A stretch of DNA of 64,000 nt. Source: Martelella endophytica. Its GTDB lineage: Bacteria > Pseudomonadota > Alphaproteobacteria > Rhizobiales > Rhizobiaceae. Positions 7,528 to 16,578 of this stretch are shown in pieces. The stretch is from positions 2,632,405 to 2,696,404 of the forward strand of contig NZ_CP010803.1 of NCBI RefSeq assembly GCF_000960975.1, given 5' to 3'. Every line of letters begins with the position of its first letter. Positions within the stretch are counted from its first letter, which is position 1. The notes below the pieces were generated by a model, which worked only from the letters and a program-made list of their open reading frames with translations, was not told the origin of the DNA and searched no databases. The position numbers and the translations under genes are program-made.

Positions 7528-9105
7528 ATGACAATTTTCGCGATCAAACGGAATATCTTACGTGCTGGCGCGGCGTTGCTTCTCGCGGCAACATCGTCGC
7601 TCGCCCTGGCGCAAGAGCGCCCTGATCTGGTGGTCGGCGTTGCCGATCTGCCGGCGACGCTCGAGCCCGGCAAGGAGCTTTCCAATGTCGGGACGCGCGT
7701 CAATTACAGCGTCTTCGACACCCTGGTCCGCCGCGACTTCCTGTCGAGCGAAGACGGTGGTGGCTCGGGTCTGGTACCGGGCCTCGCCAGCGAATGGCAC
7801 CGCGTCGATGATCTCACCTTGGAGGTCAAGCTGCGGGACGGTGTAACATTCCATAATGGTGCGCCGCTGACGGCCGAAGACGTCGTCTTCACCTTCTCGC
7901 CCGAGCGCCTTTCCGGCGAGAATGCTATTCTTCCCGAAGGTCCAGCTTACTTCTCCGTTCTGTCCGAAGTCAAGGCTGTCAACAACCTGACCGTGCAGTT
8001 CGTTACCAAGAAACCCGACCCGCTGCTCGAGCACCGTATTTCGTCCTGGGCCTCCTGGATCGTCAATAAGAAGGACTGGGAAGCCAAGGCGGCCGAAAAT
8101 GGCGGCATTCCGATGTTCCCGGTTGGCACCGGCCCGTTCATGCTCGATGAGTACAAGGCCGACGAGTCGATCCGCCTTGTTGCCTTCGACGATTATTTCG
8201 GTGGCAAGCCCACCGCCGCCTCCGTCACCTTCCGCGAAATCCCTGAGCCTTCGACCCGCGTCGCCGGTCTCGTATCGGGCGAGTTCGACATCATCACCAA
8301 TGTCGCCCCGGACCAGATTCCGCAGATCAACAGCTATGACGACATCGAGACCCGTTCGGTCGTGCTCGCCAATTCGCATGTCCTCGCCTACGGCACGCAG
8401 GACCCGGTGATCAAGGACGCCCGCGTTCGTCAGGCGATGAACCTCGCCATCGACCGCCAGCTTCTGAATGAAGCGCTGTGGGGTGGCCAGGCCGTGGTGC
8501 CCAATGGCCACCAGTATCCCGAGTTCGGTGACATGTACAATCCCGACCACAAGGGGCTCGAATACGATCCCGAGCGCGCCAGGGAGTTGCTTGCCGAGGC
8601 CGGCTATGATGGCGGGCTGATCAAGTACACAACCCGACCGAACTACTATCTCAACGCCTTGCCGGCCGCTCAGGCCATCATCGAGATGTGGAAGGCCGTC
8701 GGCCTCAACGTCGAACTCAACGTGGTCGAAAGCTATTCCGGCCTCGACCTCGCCAATCTGCAGGTTCGCACCTGGTCGAACTCCACCCGCTACCCCGATC
8801 CGGTCGGCGGGCTGTGGAATCTCTGGGGGCCGTTTGGTGGTCCGCAGCGCGGCGCCGGCAACTGGTCGGGCACCGAGAACCTCGAGCGCTTCAACGAACT
8901 TGGCCGCATCATCGAGAGCAATGTGGATCTCGAAACCCGCCGGCCCGCCGCGTTCGAAATGGTGGAAATCTGGGAGAAGGACGCCCCCGGCACCATCCTC
9001 TACCAGCCGCTCGAGACCTATGGCGTCTCCAAGGACATCAACTGGAAGCCCTACACCTTCTATTACATGGACCTGCGGCCCTATAACCTCAGCTTCAACG
9101 ACTGA
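7528..9105 (+). CDS. ABC transporter periplasmic binding protein, family 5
   Basis: A 525-residue solute-binding protein of the DppA/OppA family (SBP_bac_5). A Sec signal peptide ends near residue 28 (LALA-QE); the mature protein has the family features: VYDTL-like early segment (SVFDTLVRR), the WHRVDDLTLEVKLRDGVTFHNG motif, LTAEDVVFTF, GTGPF and VRQAMNLAIDR. The family binds di- and oligopeptides, nickel, opines such as agrocinopine, and some sugars or phosphodiesters, so the fold alone does not give the ligand. It is the first gene of an eight-gene operon: the next ATPase gene starts on its last base. A PhoB-box-like site lies just upstream. Together with three phosphate-ester hydrolases in the operon, a phosphodiester ligand is the best inference. 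Confidence 0.93.
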   Translation: MTIFAIKRNILRAGAALLLAATSSLALAQERPDLVVGVADLPATLEPGKELSNVGTRVNYSVFDTLVRRDFLSSEDGGGSGLVPGLASEWHRVDDLTLEVKLRDGVTFHNGAPLTAEDVVFTFSPERLSGENAILPEGPAYFSVLSEVKAVNNLTVQFVTKKPDPLLEHRISSWASWIVNKKDWEAKAAENGGIPMFPVGTGPFMLDEYKADESIRLVAFDDYFGGKPTAASVTFREIPEPSTRVAGLVSGEFDIITNVAPDQIPQINSYDDIETRSVVLANSHVLAYGTQDPVIKDARVRQAMNLAIDRQLLNEALWGGQAVVPNGHQYPEFGDMYNPDHKGLEYDPERARELLAEAGYDGGLIKYTTRPNYYLNALPAAQAIIEMWKAVGLNVELNVVESYSGLDLANLQVRTWSNSTRYPDPVGGLWNLWGPFGGPQRGAGNWSGTENLERFNELGRIIESNVDLETRRPAAFEMVEIWEKDAPGTILYQPLETYGVSKDINWKPYTFYYMDLRPYNLSFND

Positions 9106-10142
9106 TGAGCGCGACAGAAAATCACACGGGAGGCGGCAATCGTGCCGCCTCCTCTCCACATGCCGGTCAGGCCATGGCCGCACCAGTGCTCGATGTCACG
9201 GGCCTCAGCGTTCACGCCGGACGCAATGCCCTCGTCGAGGATGTGAGCCTCAGCGTCCGTCCGGGCGAAACGCTCTGCCTCGTGGGCGAGAGCGGCTGCG
9301 GCAAGAGCCTGACCTGCATGTCGATGCTCGGCCTCCTCGATGCCGGCCTCACGGTCGGCGGCTCCATCCGGCTTTTCGGAGCCGAGATCGTCGGCGTCTC
9401 CGAAAGCGTGCTTAATGGCCTGCGCGGCAGCGATGTTGCCATGATCTTCCAGAATCCCATGGTTTCGCTCAACCCGGTAAAGCGGGTCGGCGCTCAGATC
9501 TCAGAAGCCATTATCGAGCATACCGATCTTCGCGGCGGCGCCGTGGACAGAAGGGTCGCGGAATTGCTCGATCAGGTCGGCATTCCCAATGTCCCCCGCA
9601 ACCGGAACTGCTATCCGTATCAACTCTCCGGCGGCATGTGCCAACGGGTAATGATCGCCATGGCGCTCGCCTGCCGACCCAGACTGCTCATCGCCGACGA
9701 GCCGACGACGGCACTTGATGTGACCATCCAGGCTCAGATCCTGCGGCTGCTGCGCGATATCCAGGCCGAACTCGGCCTCGGCGTCGTGTTCGTCACGCAC
9801 GATCTCGGCGTGGTCGCCGAAATCGCCGACACTGTTTCGGTGATGTATGCCGGGCGTGTGGTGGAGTCGGCGCCGGTCGATATGCTCTTCGAAGATCCAC
9901 GCCATCCCTATACCCGCGCCCTGATGGCGAGCCGCATCGGCTTCGGCCGCATGCCCGGCACGGCGCTTGACGCAATCGGCGGCACGGTTCCCGCACCGTC
10001 GGCGCGGCCAAAAGGCTGCAATTTCGCGCCGCGCTGCCACAGGGCCGGCGCGCGGTGCGCGCAGGACCCGCGATTGCTAAGGGACGGGCAGCGCAGCGTT
10101 GCCTGTCACTTTCCCGAAACCGGCAGCGAGGCCATGGCATGA
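9105..10142 (+). CDS. ABC transporter ATP-binding protein, DppD type
   Basis: A 345-residue ATPase with Walker A GESGCGKS (residues 61-68), signature LSGGM, Walker [13 protein letters not shown] and the switch His in FVTHD. The C-terminal extension with a cysteine-bearing [14 protein letters not shown] segment is the oligopeptide-type (OppD/DppD) C-terminal domain. The start used overlaps the preceding stop (TGATG); a later ATG at residue 24 would also give an intact domain. Pairs with the DppF-type ATPase encoded next to power the importer. Confidence 0.93.
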   Translation: MSATENHTGGGNRAASSPHAGQAMAAPVLDVTGLSVHAGRNALVEDVSLSVRPGETLCLVGESGCGKSLTCMSMLGLLDAGLTVGGSIRLFGAEIVGVSESVLNGLRGSDVAMIFQNPMVSLNPVKRVGAQISEAIIEHTDLRGGAVDRRVAELLDQVGIPNVPRNRNCYPYQLSGGMCQRVMIAMALACRPRLLIADEPTTALDVTIQAQILRLLRDIQAELGLGVVFVTHDLGVVAEIADTVSVMYAGRVVESAPVDMLFEDPRHPYTRALMASRIGFGRMPGTALDAIGGTVPAPSARPKGCNFAPRCHRAGARCAQDPRLLRDGQRSVACHFPETGSEAMA

Positions 10143-11008
10143 GCGTACACCCCGGCAAAGGCGTCGTCGCCACCAGTCTGGTCCAGACCTACGCTACGGG
10201 TCGCAAGCTGTGGGGCAGGGCGGAGGGCTTCCGCGCGGTAAACGGCGTAAGCCTCACCATCGCCGAGGGGGAAACTCTCGGCATCGTCGGCGAGAGCGGC
10301 TCGGGCAAATCGACGCTCGGACGCATGATTGCCGGCATCGAGGCGCCAACCGGCGGCAGTGTCACCTTCTGGGGCGAGCACTATGCCAGGGTCGGCACGC
10401 CGCAATGGCGCAGCCAGCGCCGCCAGGTTCAAGTCGTGTTTCAGAACCCGGCCGCCGTGGTCGATCCGCGCTGGACGATCCATGCCCAGGTGCGTGAAGC
10501 CCTCACCACACATGAGCGGCTCGCTTCCTCGGAGGCCGATGACCGCGCTCAGGCCATGCTGGTCATGGTCGGGCTTGGCACCATGGGCAGGCGTCTGCCA
10601 CACCAGCTATCGGGCGGACAGTTACAGCGCGCCGTCATCGCCCGCGCGCTCGTGCTTCATCCGCGCCTCGTTGTCTGCGACGAGGCGGTGAGCGCACTCG
10701 ATGTGTCGGTCCAGGCCCAGATCATCAATCTGCTGCTCGAACTGCGGGAAAGACTCAACCTGTCCCTGATGTTCATTTCACACGATCTGTCCGTCGTCCG
10801 TCACATCAGCCATCGCGTCGGCGTCATGCACAACGGCGAACTGCTAGAGATCGGCGACAGCGCTGCCCTGTTCGACAATCCGCGGCATGCCTATACCCGC
10901 CGCCTTCTCTCAGCCATTCCGGCCGACACTCCGCGAAAGCGCAAGCAGCGCGACGCCGCTGCCGTCCGTTTCGTCACAACCCCGCCAAAAACTCCGATCC
11001 AGCCATGA
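10139..11008 (+). CDS. ABC transporter ATP-binding protein, DppF type
   Basis: A 289-residue ATPase: Walker A GESGSGKST, signature LSGGQLQRAVIARAL, Walker B VVCDEAVSALD and switch FISHD. The start at 10139 overlaps the previous stop as ATGA; a longer frame from 10055 is an overlap artefact. It is shorter than usual for DppF because the C-terminal Oligo_HPY region is brief. It is the second ATPase subunit of the importer and is followed directly by the glycerophosphodiesterase-like gene with a four-base overlap. Confidence 0.92.
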   Translation: MSVHPGKGVVATSLVQTYATGRKLWGRAEGFRAVNGVSLTIAEGETLGIVGESGSGKSTLGRMIAGIEAPTGGSVTFWGEHYARVGTPQWRSQRRQVQVVFQNPAAVVDPRWTIHAQVREALTTHERLASSEADDRAQAMLVMVGLGTMGRRLPHQLSGGQLQRAVIARALVLHPRLVVCDEAVSALDVSVQAQIINLLLELRERLNLSLMFISHDLSVVRHISHRVGVMHNGELLEIGDSAALFDNPRHAYTRRLLSAIPADTPRKRKQRDAAAVRFVTTPPKTPIQP

Positions 11009-11727
11009 AAATCATCGCTCACCGCGGCGACAGCGCCAGCCATCCCGAAAATACGCCCCGGAGCTGGGCTGCCGCCTATGCCAACGGCGCCTACGCCATC
11101 GAGGCCGATATCCGCATGTCGAAGGACGGTTCGTGTATTTGCGCCCACGACCCCGATCTGGCGCGTCTGTTCGGTCGACCGGAGCGCCCCGAAAACCTGA
11201 CACGGGATGTGTTGCTCGCCCTCGAAAGCGAAACCGGCGCCCGGATTGCGACCCTCGAAGAGGTCCTGTGCCATGCCGCTGAGGGCAGGGCGGTGCTCCT
11301 GGATATCAAGGATGAAAGCCTGCCGGCACTCGTCGCGATCGGCAACGCGATCGTGGCGACCGTTCCGCCGGCGGCGCGCCGCCGCATCGTCGCCGGCTGC
11401 CACACGCTTGAAGCCGTGACCTTCTTCTCGGGCGGTGGAGAGGTCGAAATCCTCGGCTTCATTCCCGATGGAGAGAAGGGCGAAGCCTTCAATGCCGCCG
11501 GCGCCGGCATCATCCGTCTGTGGGAGCGCGATGTGACCGCTGCACGGGTGTCCCGGCTTCAGGCCCTCGGTGCCGAGGTATGGGCGACGGCCGGCGGCGT
11601 GGGCACGATCCACGATACCGGCGACACAGCCGCCGACAATCTTTCCGCCATGGCCGCCGCCGGTATCGATGGCGTTCTCGTCAACGATGTGGCCATGACC
11701 AAAATCATTCTGGAGACCCTGCGATGA
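11005..11727 (+). CDS. Glycerophosphodiester phosphodiesterase family protein
   Basis: A 240-residue GDPD-family TIM-barrel enzyme, close in size to cytoplasmic UgpQ. Catalytic and metal-binding residues are in place: His6-Arg7 (AHRG), Glu15 (PENT), Glu33-x-Asp35 (IEADI) and His48 (HDPDL), with a C-terminal GVLVNDV strand. The family cleaves glycerophosphodiesters to sn-glycerol-3-phosphate and an alcohol; the related AccF of Agrobacterium cleaves agrocinopine. There is no signal peptide, so it should act on imported substrate in the cytoplasm. It lies inside the ABC operon with four-base overlaps on both sides, which ties it functionally to import. Confidence 0.9.
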   Translation: MKIIAHRGDSASHPENTPRSWAAAYANGAYAIEADIRMSKDGSCICAHDPDLARLFGRPERPENLTRDVLLALESETGARIATLEEVLCHAAEGRAVLLDIKDESLPALVAIGNAIVATVPPAARRRIVAGCHTLEAVTFFSGGGEVEILGFIPDGEKGEAFNAAGAGIIRLWERDVTAARVSRLQALGAEVWATAGGVGTIHDTGDTAADNLSAMAAAGIDGVLVNDVAMTKIILETLR

Positions 11728-13160
11728 GATCCGGTTCCACCTTGCTTGTGACCTTTGACGGGCTTCGCCGCGACCGGGTGTCAGACGAGTTCATGCCCAA
11801 CCTTCGCCGCTTCATGGACGAGGGCAGCGATTTCGTGAATTCCCGCTCGATCTTTCCGAGCGAGACCCGGGTGGCCGTAACCTCGACCATGACCGGCTCG
11901 CCGCCCGGCGCCCACGGCGTGGTCGCCAACCAATTCGTCCATTCCGTTCGCCCGAGCGGCCTGTTCCGCACCTCTGAATGGGAAGATCTGGAACTGGCGG
12001 CACAGGCGGGCCAGCTCCTGGACCGCGCCACCATGGGCGAGCGCATGGCAGTTGCCGGCAAGACTATGGCCGTGATCAGCACCGCTACCAAGGGCGCCTC
12101 GCGGATGATGAATTCGAGCGCCCACAGCCTCGGCCAGCCAGTGTTTTCGGTGCATGGTCTGCCGGTGTCATCCACCGAAGTGCACGACCTTGTCATCGCC
12201 CGGCTGGGGGAAATCCCGGCGGCGGCCGCGCCCAACAGTGAGCGGATCACCTATGCGGCCACGGTGATGATGGACGTGATCTATCCCACTTACGCCCCTG
12301 ACTTCTGTATTTTCTGGATGAACGAGCCGGACACGAGTTCGCACAAGTTCGGCGTTCTCGGCCGTGAGACGGAAGCGGCCATGCGCATGGCCGATGACAA
12401 TTTCGGCCAAATCCTGGAATGGTGGTGCTCTGGAAACGGGCCGGAAAACATCGTCGTCATGTCCGATCACGGGCAGATCAAAGGTCATGCCCAGCTCGCA
12501 ACACTCGATATCGTTCCGGTCGAGTTCGGTCGCGCCTCGATCGGTTCGTTCAGCGGCATCTATCTCGAAGACGCCTCCGACAAGAACAAGGCGAAGGTCG
12601 TCGACTGGTTGGTGCGGCAGGATTTCTGCGGCCTGGTCTTCGCCAACGGAATTGACGGCGCGCCAATCGCCGGAGCCTTACCGTGGTCGAGCGTGCGCAA
12701 CGACCATGCCCGCGGCGCCGATGTCGGCTTCACGCTGATCGCGACCGATTCCTCCACGCATTACGGGCCGGACATCGATTCCTGCCTCTTTGCAGCCTGG
12801 ATTACGCCCGGCGGCGGTATGCATGGCGGGCTTAACCGCGGCGAACTCTCAACGGTGCTGGCCGCGCAAGGGCCTGCATATCGCAAGGCCTTCCGCTCCG
12901 AAACACCCTGCTGGCTCCCGGATATCATTCCCACCGTCCTGACCACGATGGGACTTGAAACCGATGGCACCGAAGGCCGTCCGCTGGTCGAGGCCCTCGT
13001 CGGCGACGATCCACGCTTCGGCGTCGCGCCCGCTGTCGAGACGCGCACGCTGAGCGCCAGCCTGAACGGCCATGAACAGCATTTGCGGCAGTGGGTCATC
13101 GAAGGCCGCACGATCGTCGATTGCGGCTGGAGCGCGGGCACAGGAGCCTGGAACAAGTGA
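11724..13160 (+). CDS. Alkaline-phosphatase-superfamily phosphodiesterase (NPP-like)
   Basis: A 478-residue protein of the type I phosphodiesterase/nucleotide pyrophosphatase group. Metal and nucleophile motifs are visible: Asp12 (TFDGLRRD), Thr48 as likely nucleophile in FPSETRV, the paired SxxxHG segment (PGAHGVVANQ), EPDTSSHKFG (Asp and His), VMSDHG (Asp-His) and a late His in GGGMHGG. No signal peptide, so it is cytoplasmic, unlike secreted alkaline phosphatases. The ATG at 11724 overlaps the preceding stop by four bases. Beside a GDPD and a HAD phosphatase it probably hydrolyses a second phosphate-ester bond of the imported compound or an alternative substrate; the order of steps is unknown. 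Confidence 0.85.
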   Translation: MRSGSTLLVTFDGLRRDRVSDEFMPNLRRFMDEGSDFVNSRSIFPSETRVAVTSTMTGSPPGAHGVVANQFVHSVRPSGLFRTSEWEDLELAAQAGQLLDRATMGERMAVAGKTMAVISTATKGASRMMNSSAHSLGQPVFSVHGLPVSSTEVHDLVIARLGEIPAAAAPNSERITYAATVMMDVIYPTYAPDFCIFWMNEPDTSSHKFGVLGRETEAAMRMADDNFGQILEWWCSGNGPENIVVMSDHGQIKGHAQLATLDIVPVEFGRASIGSFSGIYLEDASDKNKAKVVDWLVRQDFCGLVFANGIDGAPIAGALPWSSVRNDHARGADVGFTLIATDSSTHYGPDIDSCLFAAWITPGGGMHGGLNRGELSTVLAAQGPAYRKAFRSETPCWLPDIIPTVLTTMGLETDGTEGRPLVEALVGDDPRFGVAPAVETRTLSASLNGHEQHLRQWVIEGRTIVDCGWSAGTGAWNK

Positions 13161-14098
13161 ACATCCAGTTCTATCTCACCAAACTTCTGCGCGGCCTGAT
13201 GACGCTGCTTCTCGCTGTCACTTTCGTCTTCGTTGTTCTGCGCGCTTCGGGAGATCCGGCCGAGATGATGCTCTCGGACGAGGCATCGCCGCAGGCGATC
13301 GAGGCCTTTCGCGAGCGCTGGGGGCTCGATCGTTCCTATCTGGCACAATATGGCACCTATCTCGCGGCCGTGGTGCGGGGTGATTTCGGCGACAGTTTCC
13401 GTGATGGCCGCCCGGCGTTGCAGGTCGTGGTCGAGCGCATTCCCGCCACCCTGCAACTCGGCATCACCGCTCTTCTCATCACCCTGATCATCGGCATTCC
13501 CGCCGGCATTCTGGCGGCGCTCCATCGCGGCAAACTGGTCGATCATGCTGCCATGAGCTTCACCATTTTCGGCCAGAGCGTGCCGAATTTCTTCCTTGGG
13601 ATCGTCCTCATCCTCGTCTTCTCGATGACGCTGCGCTGGTTGCCGAGTTCGGGCACCGGAACCCTCTGGCATCTGATCATGCCGGCTCTGACGCTTGCCA
13701 CCGCGACGGCCGCGACCGTCGCCCGCTTCACCCGCTCGTCCATGCTCGACGTACTGCACCAGCCCTATATGCGCACGGCGAGAGCCAAAGGCATTCCCCA
13801 TGACCGGCGGGTTCTGCGCCATGCCCTGCCGAATGCGGCCATCCCGGTGATCACGGTTGTGGGCATGCGCATAGGCGGGCTGATCGGCGGCGCCGTGACC
13901 ATCGAGACCGTCTTTGCCTGGCCCGGCGTCGGCATGTTGCTGGTCAATGCCGTCAACCAGCGCGATCTCGCCGTGGTGCAGGCCGTGGTCCTGCTCATCG
14001 CCTTCACCATGGTCACGGTCAATCTCATCGTCGATTTCACCTATGGCTGGCTTGACCCGCGCGTCGAGGTTCACAACACCAGGAAAGCCACGGCATGA
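13157..14098 (+). CDS. ABC transporter permease, DppB type
   Basis: A 313-residue membrane protein with about six transmembrane segments: an N-terminal one at residues 8-30, a long periplasmic loop with the ERWGLDRS...YGTYLAAVVRGDFGDSF pattern of DppB-type permeases, then the BPD_transp_1 core (about 90-300). The cytoplasmic EAA-loop equivalent reads RTARAKGIPHDRRVLRHALPNA. The start is GTG at 13157, which overlaps the previous stop as GTGA; the upstream in-frame part is antisense to motif logic. One half of the transport channel. Confidence 0.92.
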   Translation: MNIQFYLTKLLRGLMTLLLAVTFVFVVLRASGDPAEMMLSDEASPQAIEAFRERWGLDRSYLAQYGTYLAAVVRGDFGDSFRDGRPALQVVVERIPATLQLGITALLITLIIGIPAGILAALHRGKLVDHAAMSFTIFGQSVPNFFLGIVLILVFSMTLRWLPSSGTGTLWHLIMPALTLATATAATVARFTRSSMLDVLHQPYMRTARAKGIPHDRRVLRHALPNAAIPVITVVGMRIGGLIGGAVTIETVFAWPGVGMLLVNAVNQRDLAVVQAVVLLIAFTMVTVNLIVDFTYGWLDPRVEVHNTRKATA

Positions 14099-15000
14099 GC
14101 AGCATCGAAATTTCCCGACAAATGCCGGCGCTCAGGCGCCATGGCTTTCTCACCCGCATCTGGAAACGGCGGCCGTCGCTGATCATCGGCCTGTGCATCG
14201 GCTGGCTGGCGCTGGTCATAGTCGCTGCGCTGTTCGCACCGGCTCTCGCCCCGTTCGACTATGCCGAGCAGAGCCTCCTCAGCCGGCTGAAGCCGCCGGC
14301 CATCCTTGGCGGACCGGAACAATACATCCTCGGCAGCGACAATCTCGGTCGCGATGTCTTCAGCCGCTTGCTCTACGCGATGCGCACCAGCATACTCATC
14401 GCCATCATGGCCACTGTGATCGGCGCGACCGTCGGCACGGCGCTTGGCATCGTCGCTGCGCATTTCCGCGGCTTCGTCGACGACGTCATCATGATGATGG
14501 TGGATTTCCAGGCTTCAGTGCCCTTTCTCATTGTCGCGCTGGCGGTGCTCGCCTTCTTCGGCAATAATTTCGTCCTGCTGATCGTCCTCATCGGGTTGTT
14601 CGGTTGGGACGGATATGCGCGCATCGCGCGCGGTCTGGTACTCTCCACCAATGGTCAGGGCTATGCCTTTGCCATCCGTACGCTCGGTGTGCATCCGGCG
14701 CGTGTCTATATCCGCCATGTCCTGCCCAACATGCTGGGCGTCATCATGGTGCAGATCACGCTCAATTTTCCCGAAATCATCCTGCTCGAAACCTCGCTGT
14801 CCTTTCTCGGTCTCGGCGTGCAGCCGCCGGGCACCAGCCTCGGCCTGATGCTGGGCGAGGGCCGCAACTACCTGACAACGGCCTGGTGGATGGGCATTCC
14901 CGCCGGCATGGTGATCTTCCTCACCACGCTCGCCATCAGCCTTGTCGGCGACTGGCTGCGCGATCTTCTGGACCCCAATCTCGGAGCAAAAGGCGAATGA
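14095..15000 (+). CDS. ABC transporter permease, DppC type
   Basis: A 301-residue permease that pairs with the DppB-type protein. It has a first membrane segment at about residues 27-50 followed by the DppC-type N-terminal motif (FAPALAPFDYAEQS...YILGSDNLGRDVFSRLLYAMRTS), then the BPD_transp_1 core with IRTLGVHPARVYIRHVLPN as coupling helix and the FLGLGVQPPGTSLGLML signature near the C-terminus. Its ATG overlaps the previous stop, and the following HAD gene overlaps its own stop. Confidence 0.93.
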   Translation: MSSIEISRQMPALRRHGFLTRIWKRRPSLIIGLCIGWLALVIVAALFAPALAPFDYAEQSLLSRLKPPAILGGPEQYILGSDNLGRDVFSRLLYAMRTSILIAIMATVIGATVGTALGIVAAHFRGFVDDVIMMMVDFQASVPFLIVALAVLAFFGNNFVLLIVLIGLFGWDGYARIARGLVLSTNGQGYAFAIRTLGVHPARVYIRHVLPNMLGVIMVQITLNFPEIILLETSLSFLGLGVQPPGTSLGLMLGEGRNYLTTAWWMGIPAGMVIFLTTLAISLVGDWLRDLLDPNLGAKGE

Positions 15001-15770
15001 ACGCGCTGCGTCTCGGCTCGATCGAGGAACTCGGTTTCTCGTCCGTCCTGTCCGACCTCGACGGCATCGTCTACCGCGGCGAGGACGCCGTGCCTGGCGC
15101 CGTTGCCCGTTTCAATCGCTGGGAGCGCGCGGGCATACCGTATTGCTTCGTCACCAACAACGCCGAAAAGGCGCCCGACGCTTTCGCCGAGAAGATCCGC
15201 AGTCTCGGGATCGCATGTCAGGCCGGGCAGGTCGTCACCTCCGGCGACATTACGCTCGATCATGTACGCAAACATTATACGGTCGGCTCGGGTCTCTACG
15301 TCATCGGCACGACGGCTTTCAAGGACAGGGTCGTTTCGGCCGGTTATGAACTGGTCGAGACCGCCGCCGCCGCCGTTCTCGTGGCACTCGATCGCAGCTT
15401 CAACTATGCGATGATGAAGACGGCGCTCGACAATGTGCTCGGCGGCGCCCGCCTTATCGGCACCAATCCCGACCTCATCCGCCCGCTTGCCGATGGCTTT
15501 GAACCCGGCGCGGGCGCGATTGCCCAGTCCATCGCTGTCGCGTCCGGCGCCACCCCGATCTTCATGGGCAAACCGGACCCGACGATCATGCTGACGGCTC
15601 TCGCCCGCATTGGCGCCGCCGCAGAGGAGGCCATCATGATCGGTGACAAGCTCGATACCGACATTCTCGCAGGCCAGGCGGCCGGCGTGAGAGCGGTTTT
15701 CGTGGAAACCGGCGTGCCCCTCGACAGCCGCAGCGACGTCACACCGGACTACATTCTAGCCTCGCTCTGA
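14997..15770 (+). CDS. HAD-IIA family sugar/glycerol phosphatase
   Basis: A 257-residue haloacid-dehalogenase phosphatase of the NagD/AraL/p-nitrophenylphosphatase group. Motif I is DLDGIVYRG (Asp20, Asp22), motif II VTNN, the Lys motif is MGKPDPTIM and motif IV MIGDKLDTDI. These enzymes remove phosphate from small monoesters such as sugar phosphates or glycerol phosphates. The ATG at 14997 overlaps the permease stop; it is the last gene of the operon. In this setting it would release inorganic phosphate from the monoester left by the two phosphodiesterases. Cytoplasmic. Confidence 0.88.
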   Translation: MNALRLGSIEELGFSSVLSDLDGIVYRGEDAVPGAVARFNRWERAGIPYCFVTNNAEKAPDAFAEKIRSLGIACQAGQVVTSGDITLDHVRKHYTVGSGLYVIGTTAFKDRVVSAGYELVETAAAAVLVALDRSFNYAMMKTALDNVLGGARLIGTNPDLIRPLADGFEPGAGAIAQSIAVASGATPIFMGKPDPTIMLTALARIGAAAEEAIMIGDKLDTDILAGQAAGVRAVFVETGVPLDSRSDVTPDYILASL

Positions 15771-15849
15771 GGCTCCGGCGGGGCAGCGATGGTCGCGAAG
15801 TTCATGTATGAATGTTATTATTTCTCGGGAATGAGCCTCCTATTCCCCC

Positions 15850-15895
15850 GTTTGGGACCAGAGGTTCGGGAGTTCGAATCTCTTCACTCCGACCA
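15850..15895 (+). other. tRNA-Pro(GGG) 3' remnant, candidate attachment site
   Basis: The stretch reads as the 3' part of a proline tRNA: an anticodon loop-like TTTGGGA, a variable region, a T-arm with GTTCGAAT, an acceptor 3' strand CACTCCGA and an encoded CCA at 15893-15895. No matching 5' half (acceptor, D-arm) lies upstream, so it is not a functional gene. Such 3' halves are left when an element integrates into a tRNA gene. It sits 80 bases after the phosphodiester operon. Confidence 0.6.
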
Positions 15896-16545
15896 TTTGA
15901 ATGCGCTGAAATCGCTAGAGATAATGGTTTAATGGGGGGCGGCCAACTTTCCGTTACAAAACTATGTAACAAAATGTAAGTTGGGAAAATCTTCAAAGCA
16001 CCGCTATCTTCTCATTTGCGACGGCGCTATTTCGCCCGGCTCGTGATCCCGAAGCCTCTTCGGACTTGCCTCGAAAATCAGACGCTTCAAACGCTCTTGG
16101 GGATCGGACAGAGCGCTTCCGCCGCCTCGGCAACACCACGGTCGACCTGTTTGGCCGGCTAACGCCGAGAGTCGTACCGCTCGCCGTGATAGGCAGGGCA
16201 TGAGCCCTGACTGTTAAAGATGATCCATCAGTACCTCAGCACGATGGCAGCGTATCAGCGGGACGGGTGCTCTGAATAAGACTGTCGAGCGCGCGTCGGT
16301 TCGGGGGCCGTTCTTTGTCGCCAGGGCAGGTGGCGTGCGATGCGCGGATCCGACCCACGGCCCTTTGCTCTGCGTGTCTTTGGCACCGCGCGGGCACTGG
16401 AGGCTTATCCGTTGCTTGCCTAGCCGGAGGCTATTGGCGGTGGATTTGCTAAATGGCTAGGATGGGGCCGTGAACAGACTGTCCGGTGTTGGAGGGCCGA
16501 ATGGCGATAGCGGACATCCAGCATCTGGCGATGTGGTTCGAATTT
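15896..16545. other. Gene-free stretch after tRNA-Pro remnant
   Basis: About 650 bases with only short frames that show no recognisable motif. It could be decayed mobile DNA associated with the tRNA remnant, but I see no integrase or IS motif in it. Confidence 0.4.
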
Positions 16546-16567
16546 GACCCAAAGCGGACTTTGGGTC
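16546..16567 (-). terminator. Hairpin after the SDR gene
   Basis: GACCCAAAG and CTTTGGGTC form a perfect 9-base stem with a four-base loop, 12 bases beyond the stop of the minus-strand SDR gene. No strong U-run follows, so it is a possible terminator only. Confidence 0.45.
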
Positions 16568-16578
16568 GAACTCGGACC

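Noticed and set aside
7558..9183. 541-codon open frame antisense to the binding-protein gene
   Set aside because: Antisense shadow of a clear family 5 binding protein; no motif of its own.
12761..14074. 437-codon open frame antisense to the phosphodiesterase and permease genes
   Set aside because: His- and Asp-rich low-information sequence typical of antisense frames in GC-rich DNA.
15850..15895. Functional tRNA-Pro gene
   Set aside because: Only the 3' part is present; the anticodon stem is mispaired and the 5' half is missing.
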